Under the pieces are notes generated by a model that saw nothing but the letters and a program-made list of their open reading frames with translations, made no database searches and was not told where the DNA came from. Shown in pieces: positions 33,471 through 44,339 of a DNA stretch of 64,000 nucleotides (position 1 is the first letter of the stretch; each line of letters opens with the position of its first letter). This DNA comes from Plazaster borealis (lineage: Eukaryota > Echinodermata > Asteroidea > Forcipulatida > Labidiasteridae). The stretch is taken from contig CM037459.1 of NCBI GenBank assembly GCA_021014325.1, positions 12,123,501 through 12,187,500 of the forward strand, read 5' to 3'. The translations under genes were made by a program, and so were the position numbers.

Positions 33471-36400
33471 CTACGCAAGAGAGAATCACAACAAATATTT
33501 GACGCATTTGAAAAAAAAATCTGTCACAAGACCAAATTTGTAACAAATTATTTTAGAAGTGATTATTGGAGATCCTGAATCTCCAGAGATACTATCGTGT
33601 CACTTTGGTTGAGTCTGAGTTTTGAGCTACTTGAGTCACAAGTTTCTGAGTACGAGTCACAAGTCACTTACTAAAATCCTTACAAAAATGATTTATATAC
33701 ACAAATAATTCAATCGATCAGTTGATTTAGATAATGGAATACTTATGATTACTACCCAAATTAAGAATTATAATGACAAAAACAAACATTTCCGATGTTT
33801 AATTCTGTGTACTAAACTTTGAATACTTGGAAAATTTTGACACAAATGATGGGAAATGCAGGAAGAGCTTAAATAATACATGCAAGCATGGCCTAACATT
33901 TGCTCACCAATAAAGTGTCCGATGCCAAGCGCAAAACCAGTGATTAAAACCATGAAGACCAACCAATCTAGTGTAGCGTTGAAACCTTCGTCTCTGTTGT
34001 GCTTATACTGTCTCACCCCAGACTTACGACTTGATATCATCATGTTGGCTGGAAGACAGTCCTCCGAGGCGTCTGTAAAGTTGGAGAGGTTCTCATCGTC
34101 GAAGTCGCTGTGATGTTGGCTGACGGAACGGGATAGAGAGGGCGCTGTGAAGATTAACGAAGAAGACGAAGAAGAAATATTTACTTACTGTGGTACCCAC
34201 TGCTAAAACATAGGATTCGAACTGTCTCTAGCTACCGGGCAATCTCGGTGGTCTCATTGTGAGACATCTGCTCTAGAATGGCAAAGGTTATGGGTTCAAA
34301 TCCCACCCAAGTACATGTAGTATGACTGTGGGTTTTTTCACAGGACTCGAGGGAAAGTACTGAGTGTACAGTGTTTCACACAAATCAGTGTATGGGTAAA
34401 ACCGAATAATATTCTGTAACTCCGATGCAAATTTAACATCTACTAAATTGCTGCAATACCCACTGCTAAAATGTAGGACTCGAACTGCCTCTAGCTACCG
34501 GCAATCTCAGTGGTCTAGTGGTAAGACATCTGCTCTAGGATGGCAAGGGTCATGGGTTCGAATTCCACCCGAGTTTTATGCCTGGGGGATTCTTCACAGG
34601 ACTCGGGAAAGTACTAAGTATGCATCAGAGTATCCCGGATGCAAATTTAACATACTAAATTGTTGCAGTACCCACTGCTAAAATGTAGGATTTGAACTGC
34701 CTCTACATGTAGCTCCCGGCAATATCAGCGGTCTAGTGATAAGACATCTGCTCTAGGATGGCAAGGGTCATGGGTTTGAATCCCACCCGAGTAATATGCC
34801 TTTTTAAAATTTTTATAAAGGACTCAGGAAACTTGAGTATACAGTGCTTTTACACAAATCGGTGTATGGGTAGAAAAATAAGAGTTCATTAGTTGTTCCG
34901 TCCTGTTATAGAAGGCATGAGCTGCACCAAAACACTCCATGTGGAAATGCAGAAAGTCGGTTTGCTGGTTGAACAGTTGTTTCAATTTTAGGATTAGCTT
35001 TATGCTTTCTGTGTTGTTCATAGGTTTTAAATCCCTTTTCTAGTAATTAAAAAATGTTTTCTGCTCAGTGCTGGGATTAATATTGCACATGAGTCCGCTG
35101 TGGAAGGACGGAAAACCTACAGCCTTAGGGCCCCGTCACACGAGGCAACTTTTACAGGCAACTTGGAGGCAACAAACTGCAGTGCATGCTACAGGATCAC
35201 TTTGGTAGCACAGGAGTAATTTGTCAAACAGTGTCTCACGATCCCAAGAAAAATATGTGATGTTCAAATGTGATTGCCTTTTCTTCATGGAGATTGCCTG
35301 GAACTGGTTGCCTGTAAATTGCCTTGTGTGACATGGTCCTAAAAGCAAGACACCCGTCTATTCACATGTTTTTTTTATAAATTAAACTTCATTAGGAAAT
35401 TTTATGATATTGTTATTGACAACTTGAGGGTAAAAACATGCAAATGAGTTTCTGGTACTACAACTCAACACTGGTTCTTCTAAGAACCAACTCTCCTCCC
35501 AAAGACATTTTATGGTTGTTACCCATAAACCTATCATGTTCCTACTTCCTACACCATGCAAAGCTTCAAACCTACTCACACAGCATTACCTTTTTTATGA
35601 CAATATTCTTACCATTCCGTTGTCTAACATTAACAAATCCAGATACATCAGAGCTGCTGGAGGAAACAGTAGACACTGAATCATCATCCTGCCTCCTCTG
35701 TCTCCTTATCAGATCAAAACCATCATCACTCAAGCTATTGCTGTGCTGCCTCAGTGGCCCAAGAAGGTCAAATCTATCAGGGGGTAGATTCAGCGGCTGG
35801 ACAGGAGGCCATGCCCCGAAGCCGGAGTTACCAGGGTGGCTATGCACTTCTGCCGGTGGATGGAACGGTTGGATGTCAGGTACCAATGCACTGTCCAAGG
35901 GCCGGATGTTTAACACTCGAAGGGGTGCGGGTGAAACGATGTTCAGTCCAAGATGTGGCGATGGCGCTGCTGGGGACTGATCAGTGATGAGGTTGTATGT
36001 CTCATCTTGACTAATGGATTGATCCTCGTTGTAGTTTTGTGGTTTGTCAATAGGTCTTGGGGATGAGTGACTTGTGTTGGATTGCTCATCCTGTAGAAAG
36101 AAAAAGGATCTTGCTAACATTATGTTGCAATGGCTCATGCCGGGGAGCTCAATTCCAATGAGCCAAGTTTTGCTTATTTATGCTGATCCTTAAGTACCAA
36201 GTGCTTAATTCCCAGTTACAAGCAACACATTTCCATTAGGTTTATGTACATTCACAGTATACAACTATTATCTTTTTTTGGGAGCCCAAGCAAGGTCGAG
36301 CCCAAAGAGGTTTTTATGTAAAGCACTGTGATACCGAGTCTAAAGACTGCTTTACAAAGGCCTGTTAATATTATTATTAATTGCTACATGTAAGTGCCAG

Positions 36401-39400
36401 GGCCCAAATTATAGAGCTGTTTAAGCAGAAAACATTGCTTAACGATTTCTGCTTACCAAAAATAAGCAGGGAACCAGGCACAAACTGTGCACAAAACATG
36501 GTATTTTCGCTAGTTACCCTTTTCTAGTAAGCAAAATTGTTTAAGCTTAGGCAGCTATATGACATTGGGCCTAGATGTTGCACTAAACATTTTTGGAAGC
36601 TTCATTTCAATATTGATAACCCACACAAAATAAAGAAGAAAAACAGGAAACCTAACAAAAACTTCACAACCCCCAATCTATTTATGTTGCACAATCCCTA
36701 ATAAATTACATGAAATAAAACAAGTACACACAAGTACATCCTGTGTGCTCTCACCATTTGTTGTGCTAATGGTCTAGCTCCTGCCACGTCCATCTTGTTC
36801 TCCTCATCATCCTCAGCATTATGAATAGCATGGTTCTCGATCTCGGACAGGGGTGGGATCATGTCCACTTCAATGCGTTCAAACTCAGACGTGTCCGAGT
36901 CTTCAGCCGGTGAGCTCACAGGAGACTGATCATTGTATTGAGCGTCTGCTCCTGATGTGTGAGAAGAGGATTTAAAGGTATCAATCCTAGTGTTGGGGAC
37001 ATTAGAACAATGACTGTACTGAGCGTTGACAAGAATTTAACCATCCTACTCTTGATAACATTTGCCAGTGAGTCGACCAACCAATTTAAACCATTCAACT
37101 GCACTCGCTGTGTATGGTGGCACAACTGTGCATATATGCAGGGAACTAACTGTGTACATGAATTCAACACACTATGATATTGAAGAGGCTAGCTTAGTTG
37201 TTTGTCCTTCATTCAATGACATTGAATGGCCAGACAGTGGAAGAATTTTCTATGTTAATTCAACTAACCTGATCGAGAAACCGATTCTGAATTTGCCTCA
37301 TCTTTGCTATCTTCCTCCCTTGTCTCGTCACCAAACCATCCATACTTCATAGAAGTTTCAGCCTTCATTGGTTGGTTTCCTACACTCAATGGCAAGGAGA
37401 TCACCTCAATGCTGTCAACCGATGTGGTGTCTGATACGATGCTAGACGGAGCCTCTTCATCTGGGAGGACTTCAGTCTCAGCATCAATCGCCCCATCGGA
37501 CATGGACATAATCACCGATGGATGATGATGAGCACCTTCAATTTGCTCATCACCAGCTCGCTCAAGATGGTTTCCTGAACTGTCAAGGTCACCAGTTGAG
37601 GATAACAGGACAGGGGACTCTGAGCCAACAAGCGTTGAGCCTGAGGATACCAAAGTTTCCAGATTAGCCATCTGACTGCTTGGGGCACTCGGATTGTTTT
37701 CGGATTTATCAAAAGCTGGGGTGAAAGGAGACAGCATTGTGGTGTCTGAAGGAAGTGTCACCGATGAAGCTGAGCCTTCAGCCTTGAGGCAAGTGGTGGC
37801 CTCAAGATTCTCATCCTGGCTTGCTCCTACATGGGCTCTGAAGTTAGCAGGGAGGCTTGATGCAGCACTTGGTCTTGCGCCTGTGTTTGGTATGACATTG
37901 ATGGCGCTGCTGCTCCTGCTGATGTGATGATACTGTACTCTGTCCTCTCCAAGATCAACAAAGTCAGATGAGGAGCCTGACCCAGAGGAATCATCAGAAT
38001 CCTGAAAGAGATCAGACACAAATATACAGAAAGGAAAGGGTCAATGATATTAAAACTAATCTTTTATCTGTTTAGTTTATTGTAAGCTAAGCTTGGTGTA
38101 ACTGCTAAGCTTGGTGTAACTGCTTGTTTAAATAGGTTTTTTTTCTGGAATGTGAGTGAGCCCTTTCCAATTTGCCAAACGATTTATTTTAATCAATCTT
38201 TTAACTTGATAAGAGGGGGGGGGACGGGGCAGAGAATGCGTATGATTTAATAAAGGACGTTTAAACAAAATTCTAAAGCAGAGTCAACAGAGGTTGGATA
38301 CATAAATTGAGGAAAATTACTAAAAAATCTAGCGGGCTGGGGGAGGGGTTACTACAAACATAATACACATTGATACCGACACACACACACACACACACAC
38401 ACGTCTCTTTGTTCTCCCATTGTTTGGACATAGTTTTTTTAAGCGACGTCCCCATTGGGTTTGTACACGAAAACGAAGCGAGGACGTCCTCGCTCTGTCA
38501 AACACTCGGATCCCTTTTGTTAAAGTCCTCGGATTCAATGGATAGACACGCTCACACACATTTGATTTGGAATAGAGAGTGCGGTCTTAAGTTGTACTAG
38601 GCCTGTAGCCAGGTAATCGGGTATCCGGGTACCTGAAAACAGACGTCAATATCCGGTTCCAATTTATCGGTTCCATTACCGGAAACTTGAGGGGAACATT
38701 TCAAAATTGCAAATGACTTTAAAAAGTTCACAACATTCCAGATGACTAATACTATAAAGGGCAACAATAATTAAAGTTCTATCATATCTCGACCTTTATG
38801 ATGCTAAGCATCCGAAAACTGAATCGATGTGGTTAAAGGGTACCCGATTGAAAATTACCCGTAAACGCAAAGTGTAAGCGTAATCAACTCGTAAACATCG
38901 TACTTAACTCATTGACTGCTGTGATATACATGTATCGAGTATCATAACCAGTACCCGAAAACCGAATCGATGTGGTTAACAGGTACCCGATACAAAATTA
39001 CCAGTAAATGCACAGCCTTAAGTTGTACTCTGCTGTAGGACAATCAAATTGCTGAAACTTAGGACAATCCCTAAAACAACATGGTGAGGATGTATGTGAA
39101 ATATGAAAACAGTAGCCTTCATTTAAGAAAGGCCTTAGAGGGTACTAAAGGGTAGCGGATGGTTGTTCTCTTCGTACTGTTTTTTGGATTTGAACGGTGT
39201 CTGAATATTGTTTAAAAATGTATAAATTGAATGCCCTTTAAGAACAAAATTCATGGCCTTCAAATGCTCTTACTATACTTTTGTTTTTGCCCAAGCCCAC
39301 TTAAATGTACTTGTAGCATGGTCTCATTTTGGGTTTGTTTTTGATCCTCCTTTTTACAGAGATGCCACTGTAGTAACGAAAAAGAATCTGAAATTTAGTT

Positions 39401-40916
39401 TTTCTTAGACAAAAGCAGAAAGCAACTGAATGAATGTTGCGAGTGGTAACCATTGTGACACATTATCGCAGAGCAATCATCGCATCGGTAACATGCAACT
39501 GGTAGTATAGCTGATGGTTTTAGCCTAGACCTTAGGCCTACATGTACATGTATGAAAGGCTTTCAAGAAAGGCATCAAAATTGATGAAAAAGTCAGCAAG
39601 AATGGTTGTTTTAATCAATAAAGCTTAACTCGGAATGTTTCGAAGAGATCGCGATTGGCCTTTGATTTTATGATGTGCGTACTATGTATCGGACGTATTA
39701 GACAACTCATCCTGCATGGTCTGAGATGGCCATGTGACATGGAATTGGTTGGTATCCGGCGAGTTGTGTAGTAATTGTTATGGTGAATGCGATCGGAGAG
39801 GGGGGTGTGATTCATGGCTTCTCAGATATCTTCTTCTAAAAAATCAGAGTGATACAGCTTCATACCAAACTAATATAAAAAATTTCAGCTTGCTGACTGT
39901 TTCGGTTTGGGCGTAATGAATTATCAAAGTTTCAGCCAAAGAACCCTCGTAAAATGAATAGTACATTCCCAATAAACAAAAAAACAGGTGTACAAACAGT
40001 TTTCCTCTAAATGACAAACGAAAGAAGAAACTTGGGATCTCTACAATTTCCATGTCAAAAGATTTTTGAAATTTTTCTAAGTATTGGCATTCCATGCATA
40101 TTAGCCTAGAATTGACACAACATACACTTTTCTCATTACTGAGGCGTTGAAAACAGCATGAGGGCGCTGTTCGTCACAGGTTAAGGTCAGCATAACATGA
40201 CGCGCCAACGAGATCGCAACATTTTTTTCTGTTATGTGCCCAACTGGAGGTTTATAACAATGTTTTATTTTTGTTGGGACGAGCTTGGCGCATGTTTTTT
40301 CATTTACTGGGAAATGTAATATTCGTTTTACGAGGGTTCTTTGGCTGAAACTTTGATAATTCATTTCGCCCAAACCAAAAGTCAGCAAGCTAAAATTTTG
40401 GATTTTTTATTAGTTTGGTGTGATGCTGTATCACTCTGATTTTTTAAAAGAAGATCTGAGAACCCATGAATCACCACTTGGTACATTCTTACAGGAAGTG
40501 ACTGTAAAATGGCTGTCGTTCACGCGGCCTGGACAAAACGGAAGTTGAGGTGGTGGTTTTTTTTCCGAAACCGGAAATCCGGGTAAATCCGGAAAAGTGG
40601 CATCTCTGTTTTTATGCTCTTCGCCAACGCCTCTTTTGGCGGTTGAATGTGTCCTATTTGCATTTTATTCTTAGAGCCCACTTTGTATTTCTTAGAATCC
40701 TGCGTATTCATTCAGGTAATTTGTTGCTGCTTATGTATTTTATTCCTGTGTATTTTGTATTGTATAGTACCCAGGGAGAACAGTTCATTGAAAACCGATG
40801 GGGCGACCATAAATAAATAAATACAATTAGAGAATTTTAAATACCTCAGTGCATCCATGACTATCTACAAAGGTCCAGTCCTTAGGGGATTCCCCACCGT
40901 CACTTTCAGAAGACAT
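30067..40916 (-). CDS. CCPG1: CCPG1/PBXIP1-family ER membrane protein, whole gene
   Basis: Six coding exons join in consistent phase to 1703 residues: 40916-40845, 38001-37269, 36951-36764, 36090-35613, 34144-33908, 33470-30067. The N-terminal ~550 residues are acidic, Ser-rich and probably cytosolic. A membrane helix at about 550-570 ends GHFIG, closely like the vertebrate CCPG1 segment. The large luminal part has a coiled coil (~860-905), sequon-rich amphipathic repeats (~1045-1235), a His/Arg-rich stretch, a region with paired Cys (CKGDEKC, ~1465) like the PBXIP1/CCPG1 C-terminal domain, an acidic helix, and Trp-rich repeats at the end. Vertebrate CCPG1 is an ER-phagy receptor of about 757 residues; this protein is twice as long. 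A 5' UTR acceptor precedes the ATG (AG at 40926-40927). Family call strong; the choice of CCPG1 over PBXIP1 rests on the N-terminal motifs and the membrane segment. Confidence 0.85.
33908..34144 (-). CDS. CCPG1: CCPG1-like coding exon 5, membrane segment
   Basis: Residues 491-569 plus one base. Acceptor AATCTTCACAG|CGC, donor ATTG|GTGAGC. Basic residues (SSRKSGVRQYKHNR) precede one hydrophobic helix, DWLVFMVLITGFALGIGHFI. The positive side being N-terminal predicts N-in, C-luminal topology (type II). The GHFIG end is the best family signature in the gene. Confidence 0.92.
34196..34880 (+). mobile_element. Three tRNA-derived SINE copies in a row
   Basis: Units start CCCACTGCTAAAA at 34198, 34459 and 34671. 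Each has an A-box-like TGGTCTAGTGGTAAGACATC and a B box close to GGGTTCGAATCC, then CACCCGAGTAATATGCC. The first and third end with the GTGTATGGGTAAAACC / GTGTATGGGTAGAAA tail. They lie in intron 4 of the CCPG1-like gene, antisense to it. Confidence 0.88.
35126..35342. mobile_element. TIR miniature element in CCPG1-like intron 4
   Basis: The left end TAGGGCCCCGTCACACGAGG pairs with the inverse of the right end TAGGACCATGTCACACAAGG, and matching continues through GCAACTTTTACAGGCAAC. About 217 bp, no coding content. Confidence 0.82.
35613..36090 (-). CDS. CCPG1: CCPG1-like coding exon 4
   Basis: Residues 332-490 plus one base. Acceptor TTTCTACAG|GAT, donor AATG|GTAAGA. A second donor 24 bases later is out of phase with the next exon, so it was rejected. 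Pro-rich, with three aromatic-x-x-hydrophobic cores after acidic residues: ETYNLI (363-366), DRFDLL (438-441), DGFDLI (456-459). A basic patch RRQRRQ follows. Confidence 0.87.
36400..36572. mobile_element. GGGCCC-ended miniature element
   Basis: Bounded by GGGCCCAAATTATAGAGCTG and the inverse CAGCTATATGACATTGGGCC, within CCPG1-like intron 3. The interior has mirrored TTGCTTAACGATTTCTGCTT words, as in the copy at 43721. Confidence 0.78.
36764..36951 (-). CDS. CCPG1: CCPG1-like coding exon 3
   Basis: Completes codon 269 and codes 270-331. Acceptor CACACATCAG|GAG, donor AAATG|GTGAGA. Acidic (AEDSDTSEFERIEVDMIPPL and NAEDDEENKMD); cytosolic side inferred. Confidence 0.85.
37269..38001 (-). CDS. 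CCPG1: CCPG1-like coding exon 2
   Basis: Residues 25-268 plus one base. Acceptor TCTCTTTCAG|GAT, donor TCAG|GTTAGT. Acidic, Ser-rich and disordered-looking. Near its start SSDFVDLGED (residues 35-44) resembles the FIP200-binding SDIxxL motifs of vertebrate CCPG1. A second similar core, DSIEVISL, lies later in the exon. Confidence 0.88.
38002..39806. other. CCPG1-like intron 1, non-repeated part
   Basis: A (CA)n run of about 11 units lies at 38381-38402. A short repeated word (GGTTAACAGGTACCCGAT-like) occurs near 38830 and 38975. An 18-bp direct duplication (CTAAGCTTGGTGTAACTG) lies near 38089. No exon is seen. Confidence 0.55.
39807..40474. mobile_element. 668-bp foldback element in CCPG1-like intron 1
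   Basis: The left arm GTGATTCATGGCTTCTCAG pairs with the right end CTGAGAACCCATGAATCAC. The arms match over about 140 bp each, including CAAAGAACCCTCGTAAAA and its inverse TTTTACGAGGGTTCTTTG. The 360-bp centre is not mirrored. Antisense frames covering both arms are by-products. Confidence 0.88.
40560..40825 (+). mobile_element. Non-LTR retroelement 3' tail
   Basis: Ends CCCAGGGAGAACAGTTCATT ... GATGGGGCGACC followed by (AAAT)n. This matches the tail at 60415-60565 (CAGGGAGAACAGTTCTTTG ... GATGGGGCTACC). A 5'-truncated LINE or a SINE borrowing its tail is inferred. Confidence 0.65.
40845..40916 (-). CDS. CCPG1: CCPG1-like coding exon 1, LIR-like motif
   Basis: 24 residues from ATG at 40916 to the donor GAG|GTATTT, phase 0. 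It contains SPKDWTFVDSHG: W14-T15-F16-V17 fits the W-x-x-V LC3-interacting pattern after acidic residues. Its position equals my recollection of the vertebrate CCPG1 LIR tryptophan (W14). The 5' acceptor TCTTTCAG lies nine bases upstream of the ATG, so a non-coding first exon exists further right. Confidence 0.85.
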
Positions 40917-40925
40917 GTTTTAATC

Positions 40926-42513
40926 CTGAAAGATTACTCTCATTTCTGCTGATTCACATCTAAACAAGGAAGTAAAAACAAAACAAAGTTTTGACTTTGA
41001 CTATTGGACTGAGTGACCTAAAACAAACAGTTCCTAGTACAGTAGCAGAATATCTTTGTTGAAAGAAGCTAGTTTATAAAATATTTGACACGCAAAACAT
41101 GACAATATTGCCAAGTAATGTGCTGAGAATTTATTGTTTTATTATTATTACAAAGGTGAGAACATGTTAGCATAGCTTTGCTATGGCAGGCATGAGAATT
41201 TGCGATGATAAAAAAAACGGAAAAAAATCTAAAGCTAAAATTGCATGTCCGGAATTTGGGCAAGTTGACCGAGGCGTCATGGCCACATTCAATGAATCCC
41301 TCTGGCGTTATTGGGACCATGGGTGTGATCAAGGACAAATTAATAGGAGGAAAATACTTTTTAAAAAGATGAAATCATTAACAGTGCTAGACGTATAATT
41401 GTCTTAACAGCTCAAAATAAAATCATCTTCCGAACTTTTCACGAAATTTGAACGGAGTACCGAGTAGTCATTTGAAATTTTGATTTTTTGAGTCTTTACC
41501 TGTGATAGTAAATCATTGTGTTAAGTGTTTCCCCCCTTTGGTCATTAAATGCCTTCAAACATCTTTTAGTATCTCCAAGATTATCCCGACAGTTCACAAA
41601 CCATAGCATTTTTGAAAAACATTGTGAGAAGTCAAACGTCAACGAATCTTCGCCTCACACACGTGTGTCGCACACTCAATGCAAGCATGTGGTCTCGAAG
41701 TTAGTTCCAGTTCATAGTTCAATGCGTTAAAATATCTCCAACCGTAAAACACAATAAACGCATCGAAGAAACGGCGCTTTTGCCTCTAGTGCTTACTGAT
41801 GACTGGTATAAAAAGTATACCGATTCGCGCGCATCCAAAACACCGTGCGTTGCTGTCAGTAGACTTTTCAATGTCTCCACACATGTTCCTGCAGCAGCAG
41901 TAAACATCGGGAATTATGGTCAAACCGTACCGTGAATGAAGCGGGAATGAGAGAAGTCACATATCCATTGATCTAGTGTAGCTGCACGCCATGCACCACA
42001 TGGAACAACAAATCAACGCATAGCCTATTGGAGATTGGGCCGGCCGCCGCCGCGCGGCAATTCTTTACGACCGGAACTATTGGTAAATCATGGGTACGGT
42101 AAACCATACATAATTTCTGATCTGACCAAGAAGAGGGGTTAGCGAAAACCAAATGTACATGTATACCCCCTACAACTCACCCCCCCGAATTTTATATCAA
42201 ATTCACACTGAACTCGAAGACTACTAATTTGAAAGGGAAAAAAACGGAATTCCAGTTTAAACCGGAAGGTTCTCATGCCTGGCTACGGAGAATACTGCAT
42301 TCATCAATACATTTATGTTAATTGTTTGTTTCAATATTCAAGTTTGCGAGATGGATTTTTTTCATAGCTCTACATGTATATGCACCTAATACATGTACAC
42401 TGTAGCTCAATATAGATAAAAGTTGATTTGGGTGAAATTTTTGTTTTCAAAATAGACCCTTATGTTAGAGTTAATGTGCTTCTTGTGTTGTGACAAACTA
42501 TGGACAGATATAC
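40926..42513. other. 5' flank of the CCPG1-like gene
   Basis: The non-coding first exon and promoter should lie here or further right. A small GC- and CpG-rich patch (GGCCGGCCGCCGCCGCGCGG) at 42038-42057 is the best promoter-like spot. No coding frame is convincing. Confidence 0.4.
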
Positions 42514-42609
42514 ACCCAGTAACTGGGGCGCTGTACTCCTTCTAAATAAATTTTGACCGCAGATGTCAATTTCTTTTTTTAAAGGAGTACAGCGCCCCAG
42601 TTACTGGGT
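42514..42609. repeat. 96-bp foldback
   Basis: ACCCAGTAACTGGGGCGCTG and its inverse CAGCGCCCCAGTTACTGGGT flank a 40-bp loop. A second hairpin with the same CAGTAACTGGG end lies at 43384-43455, on the other side of the element at 42778. Confidence 0.85.
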
Positions 42610-42777
42610 CTAGGACAGAATGTATCAATTTTCGTGCAGCTACATTTAGGATAGTACTGTGGAATGACTTGTTGTATGAGGTTGGTGGAGCGACCAGATG
42701 GGGCTGTGTCATCATGATCCAAGCAGGCCTGTGGCTGTACATATGGATTTTATGAACTCTCACTTACATTGTAGTTA

Positions 42778-43382
42778 TAGCCCTGGTAGGACACTGACGT
42801 CCTGGGTATAAAGCTTCTTTACAATGCGAACACAAATTTGACCACAATATTTTCCTATTTTTACCTTATTTGAGAAGCTGGAATTCTGCTCATATATTCT
42901 TGGTGACATTTACTACACTTTGGATGAGTTCACAACTAACGAATATATCCATGGGTGAGATTATTTCCAAAAATATGTCGGAGTTCTGCACTGTAATTTT
43001 AACCATCATGTACATGTGTACCGCTCGACCGTGTAAAATCATATGCGCATATGCGAAATGCATAGCAACCCTATGCGTATACAAAACTTGCACATGCGCG
43101 TTAGCCTTTACAAGCTCTTGGTTTACATGTATGACGTGCAGTGATGGAGCCGTAAATGTCAATTTGTTTTCACAAATAATAACATCAAGGGAGAAAATTC
43201 AACAAATTTCAAACAGGCCTCCATGGAGTTCCGGCTACAAGGAACATGGTGAGTAAAAGTTCAGCTTCCTCTATGGTAAAAATATAAAAAATTTGAAGTG
43301 TAAATTTTGTCGCAATGGTACGGGACCTTTATACCCTGGACTCCGTGGCGTTGTATGCAACGGAGGAGTCCAACCTGGGCTA
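42778..43382 (+). mobile_element. About 605-bp TIR element, copy B
   Basis: Near-identical direct copy of 13931-14573, starting TAGCCCTGGTAGGAC and ending GGAGTCCAACCTGGGCTA. Differences are mostly single bases and short indels. Confidence 0.87.
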
Positions 43383-43720
43383 ACTTAGTTACTGAATGCG
43401 TGCGCCCTCCCTCCGTATCAAATGGAGGACGCACACATGCATGCAGTAACTGGGTGAGAATTCATAATTCTTTTTCAGCCACAGGCCTGCAATTGATCAA
43501 GGCGACATAGGGTAAAATTTCCGTATCAAGCTGCCACTATTTTGATCATTATCATTGATACCTCACCATGCAATGCCTCAAATCCTATATTATATAAATA
43601 GTATCTTATTTTCTCAAATGAGATGCTTTTGATAACAATGAGTGAAAAAGTGGCAGTCGGATACGGAAATTGTTCCCAACACGGCCATCTTAACCATCCC
43701 CAACCTCCCTCATACTTCAG

Positions 43721-43922
43721 GGCCCAATTCCATAAAACTGCTTAAAAGCACAAAAAGTAGCTATTATTTAAAGCACAACAAAATTGTGCTTACCAGAATA
43801 AGGTTACCTGCCAAACTCCCATATCACACGTACAATTTGTGACTGGTATCCTGCTCATTTCTGCTTAGCAGACAATTGTTAAACAATATTTTCTGCTTAA
43901 GCAGCTCTATGAAATTGGGCCC
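43721..43922. mobile_element. GGGCCC-ended miniature element
   Basis: GGGCCCAATTCCATAAAACTG pairs with the inverse CAGCTCTATGAAATTGGGCCC. Internal mirrored words TTGCTTAAGC/GCTTAAAAGCA are present. About 200 bp. Confidence 0.82.
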
Positions 43923-44339
43923 AGCATGCCCAGGCATAAAGAAAGGACCTAATAAATCGAGGATAGCAGTGTTGCGCATGTTTTGTTGTTGTCGGTTTGT
44001 TTTGCTACTTAGTTAGGATAATTTTCCGCAGCATGCCACCACGTCCGTCTTCACAACACTGCTTCAGTGCTTGCTTACACTCTGTTCCTTTGGGCGAGAG
44101 AGTAGAGTAGAGTGCACGAGAGTTCCGTCCGCGCAATAAAATGTGCGCTTGAATTTTCATTTTTAAAGGACAAAATTTAGCGTTTTAGCTACCATTTCCT
44201 CACGAGGAATACTGAAAAAAAGGGAAATGAAGTCCAACATCCATAAAAAAATCGAATAAATCCCTTAGAAAGTGTTTCCATTTTAGTTAATACAATGTTT
44301 TATTTTTTTGTTTTTAAAACAGCTAACACAATTATACTC

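Noticed and set aside
33471..33546. Upstream extension of the long minus-strand frame to an ATG at 33546.
   Set aside because: A good acceptor (CTCTTGCGTAG) at 33471 and phase match to the membrane-segment exon show that this part is intron; using it would cut off the membrane helix.
34530..34570. tRNA-like B box sequences suggesting tRNA genes near 27090, 34300, 34555, 34770 and 54600.
   Set aside because: They sit in repeated SINE bodies without a foldable acceptor stem; treated as tRNA-derived SINEs.
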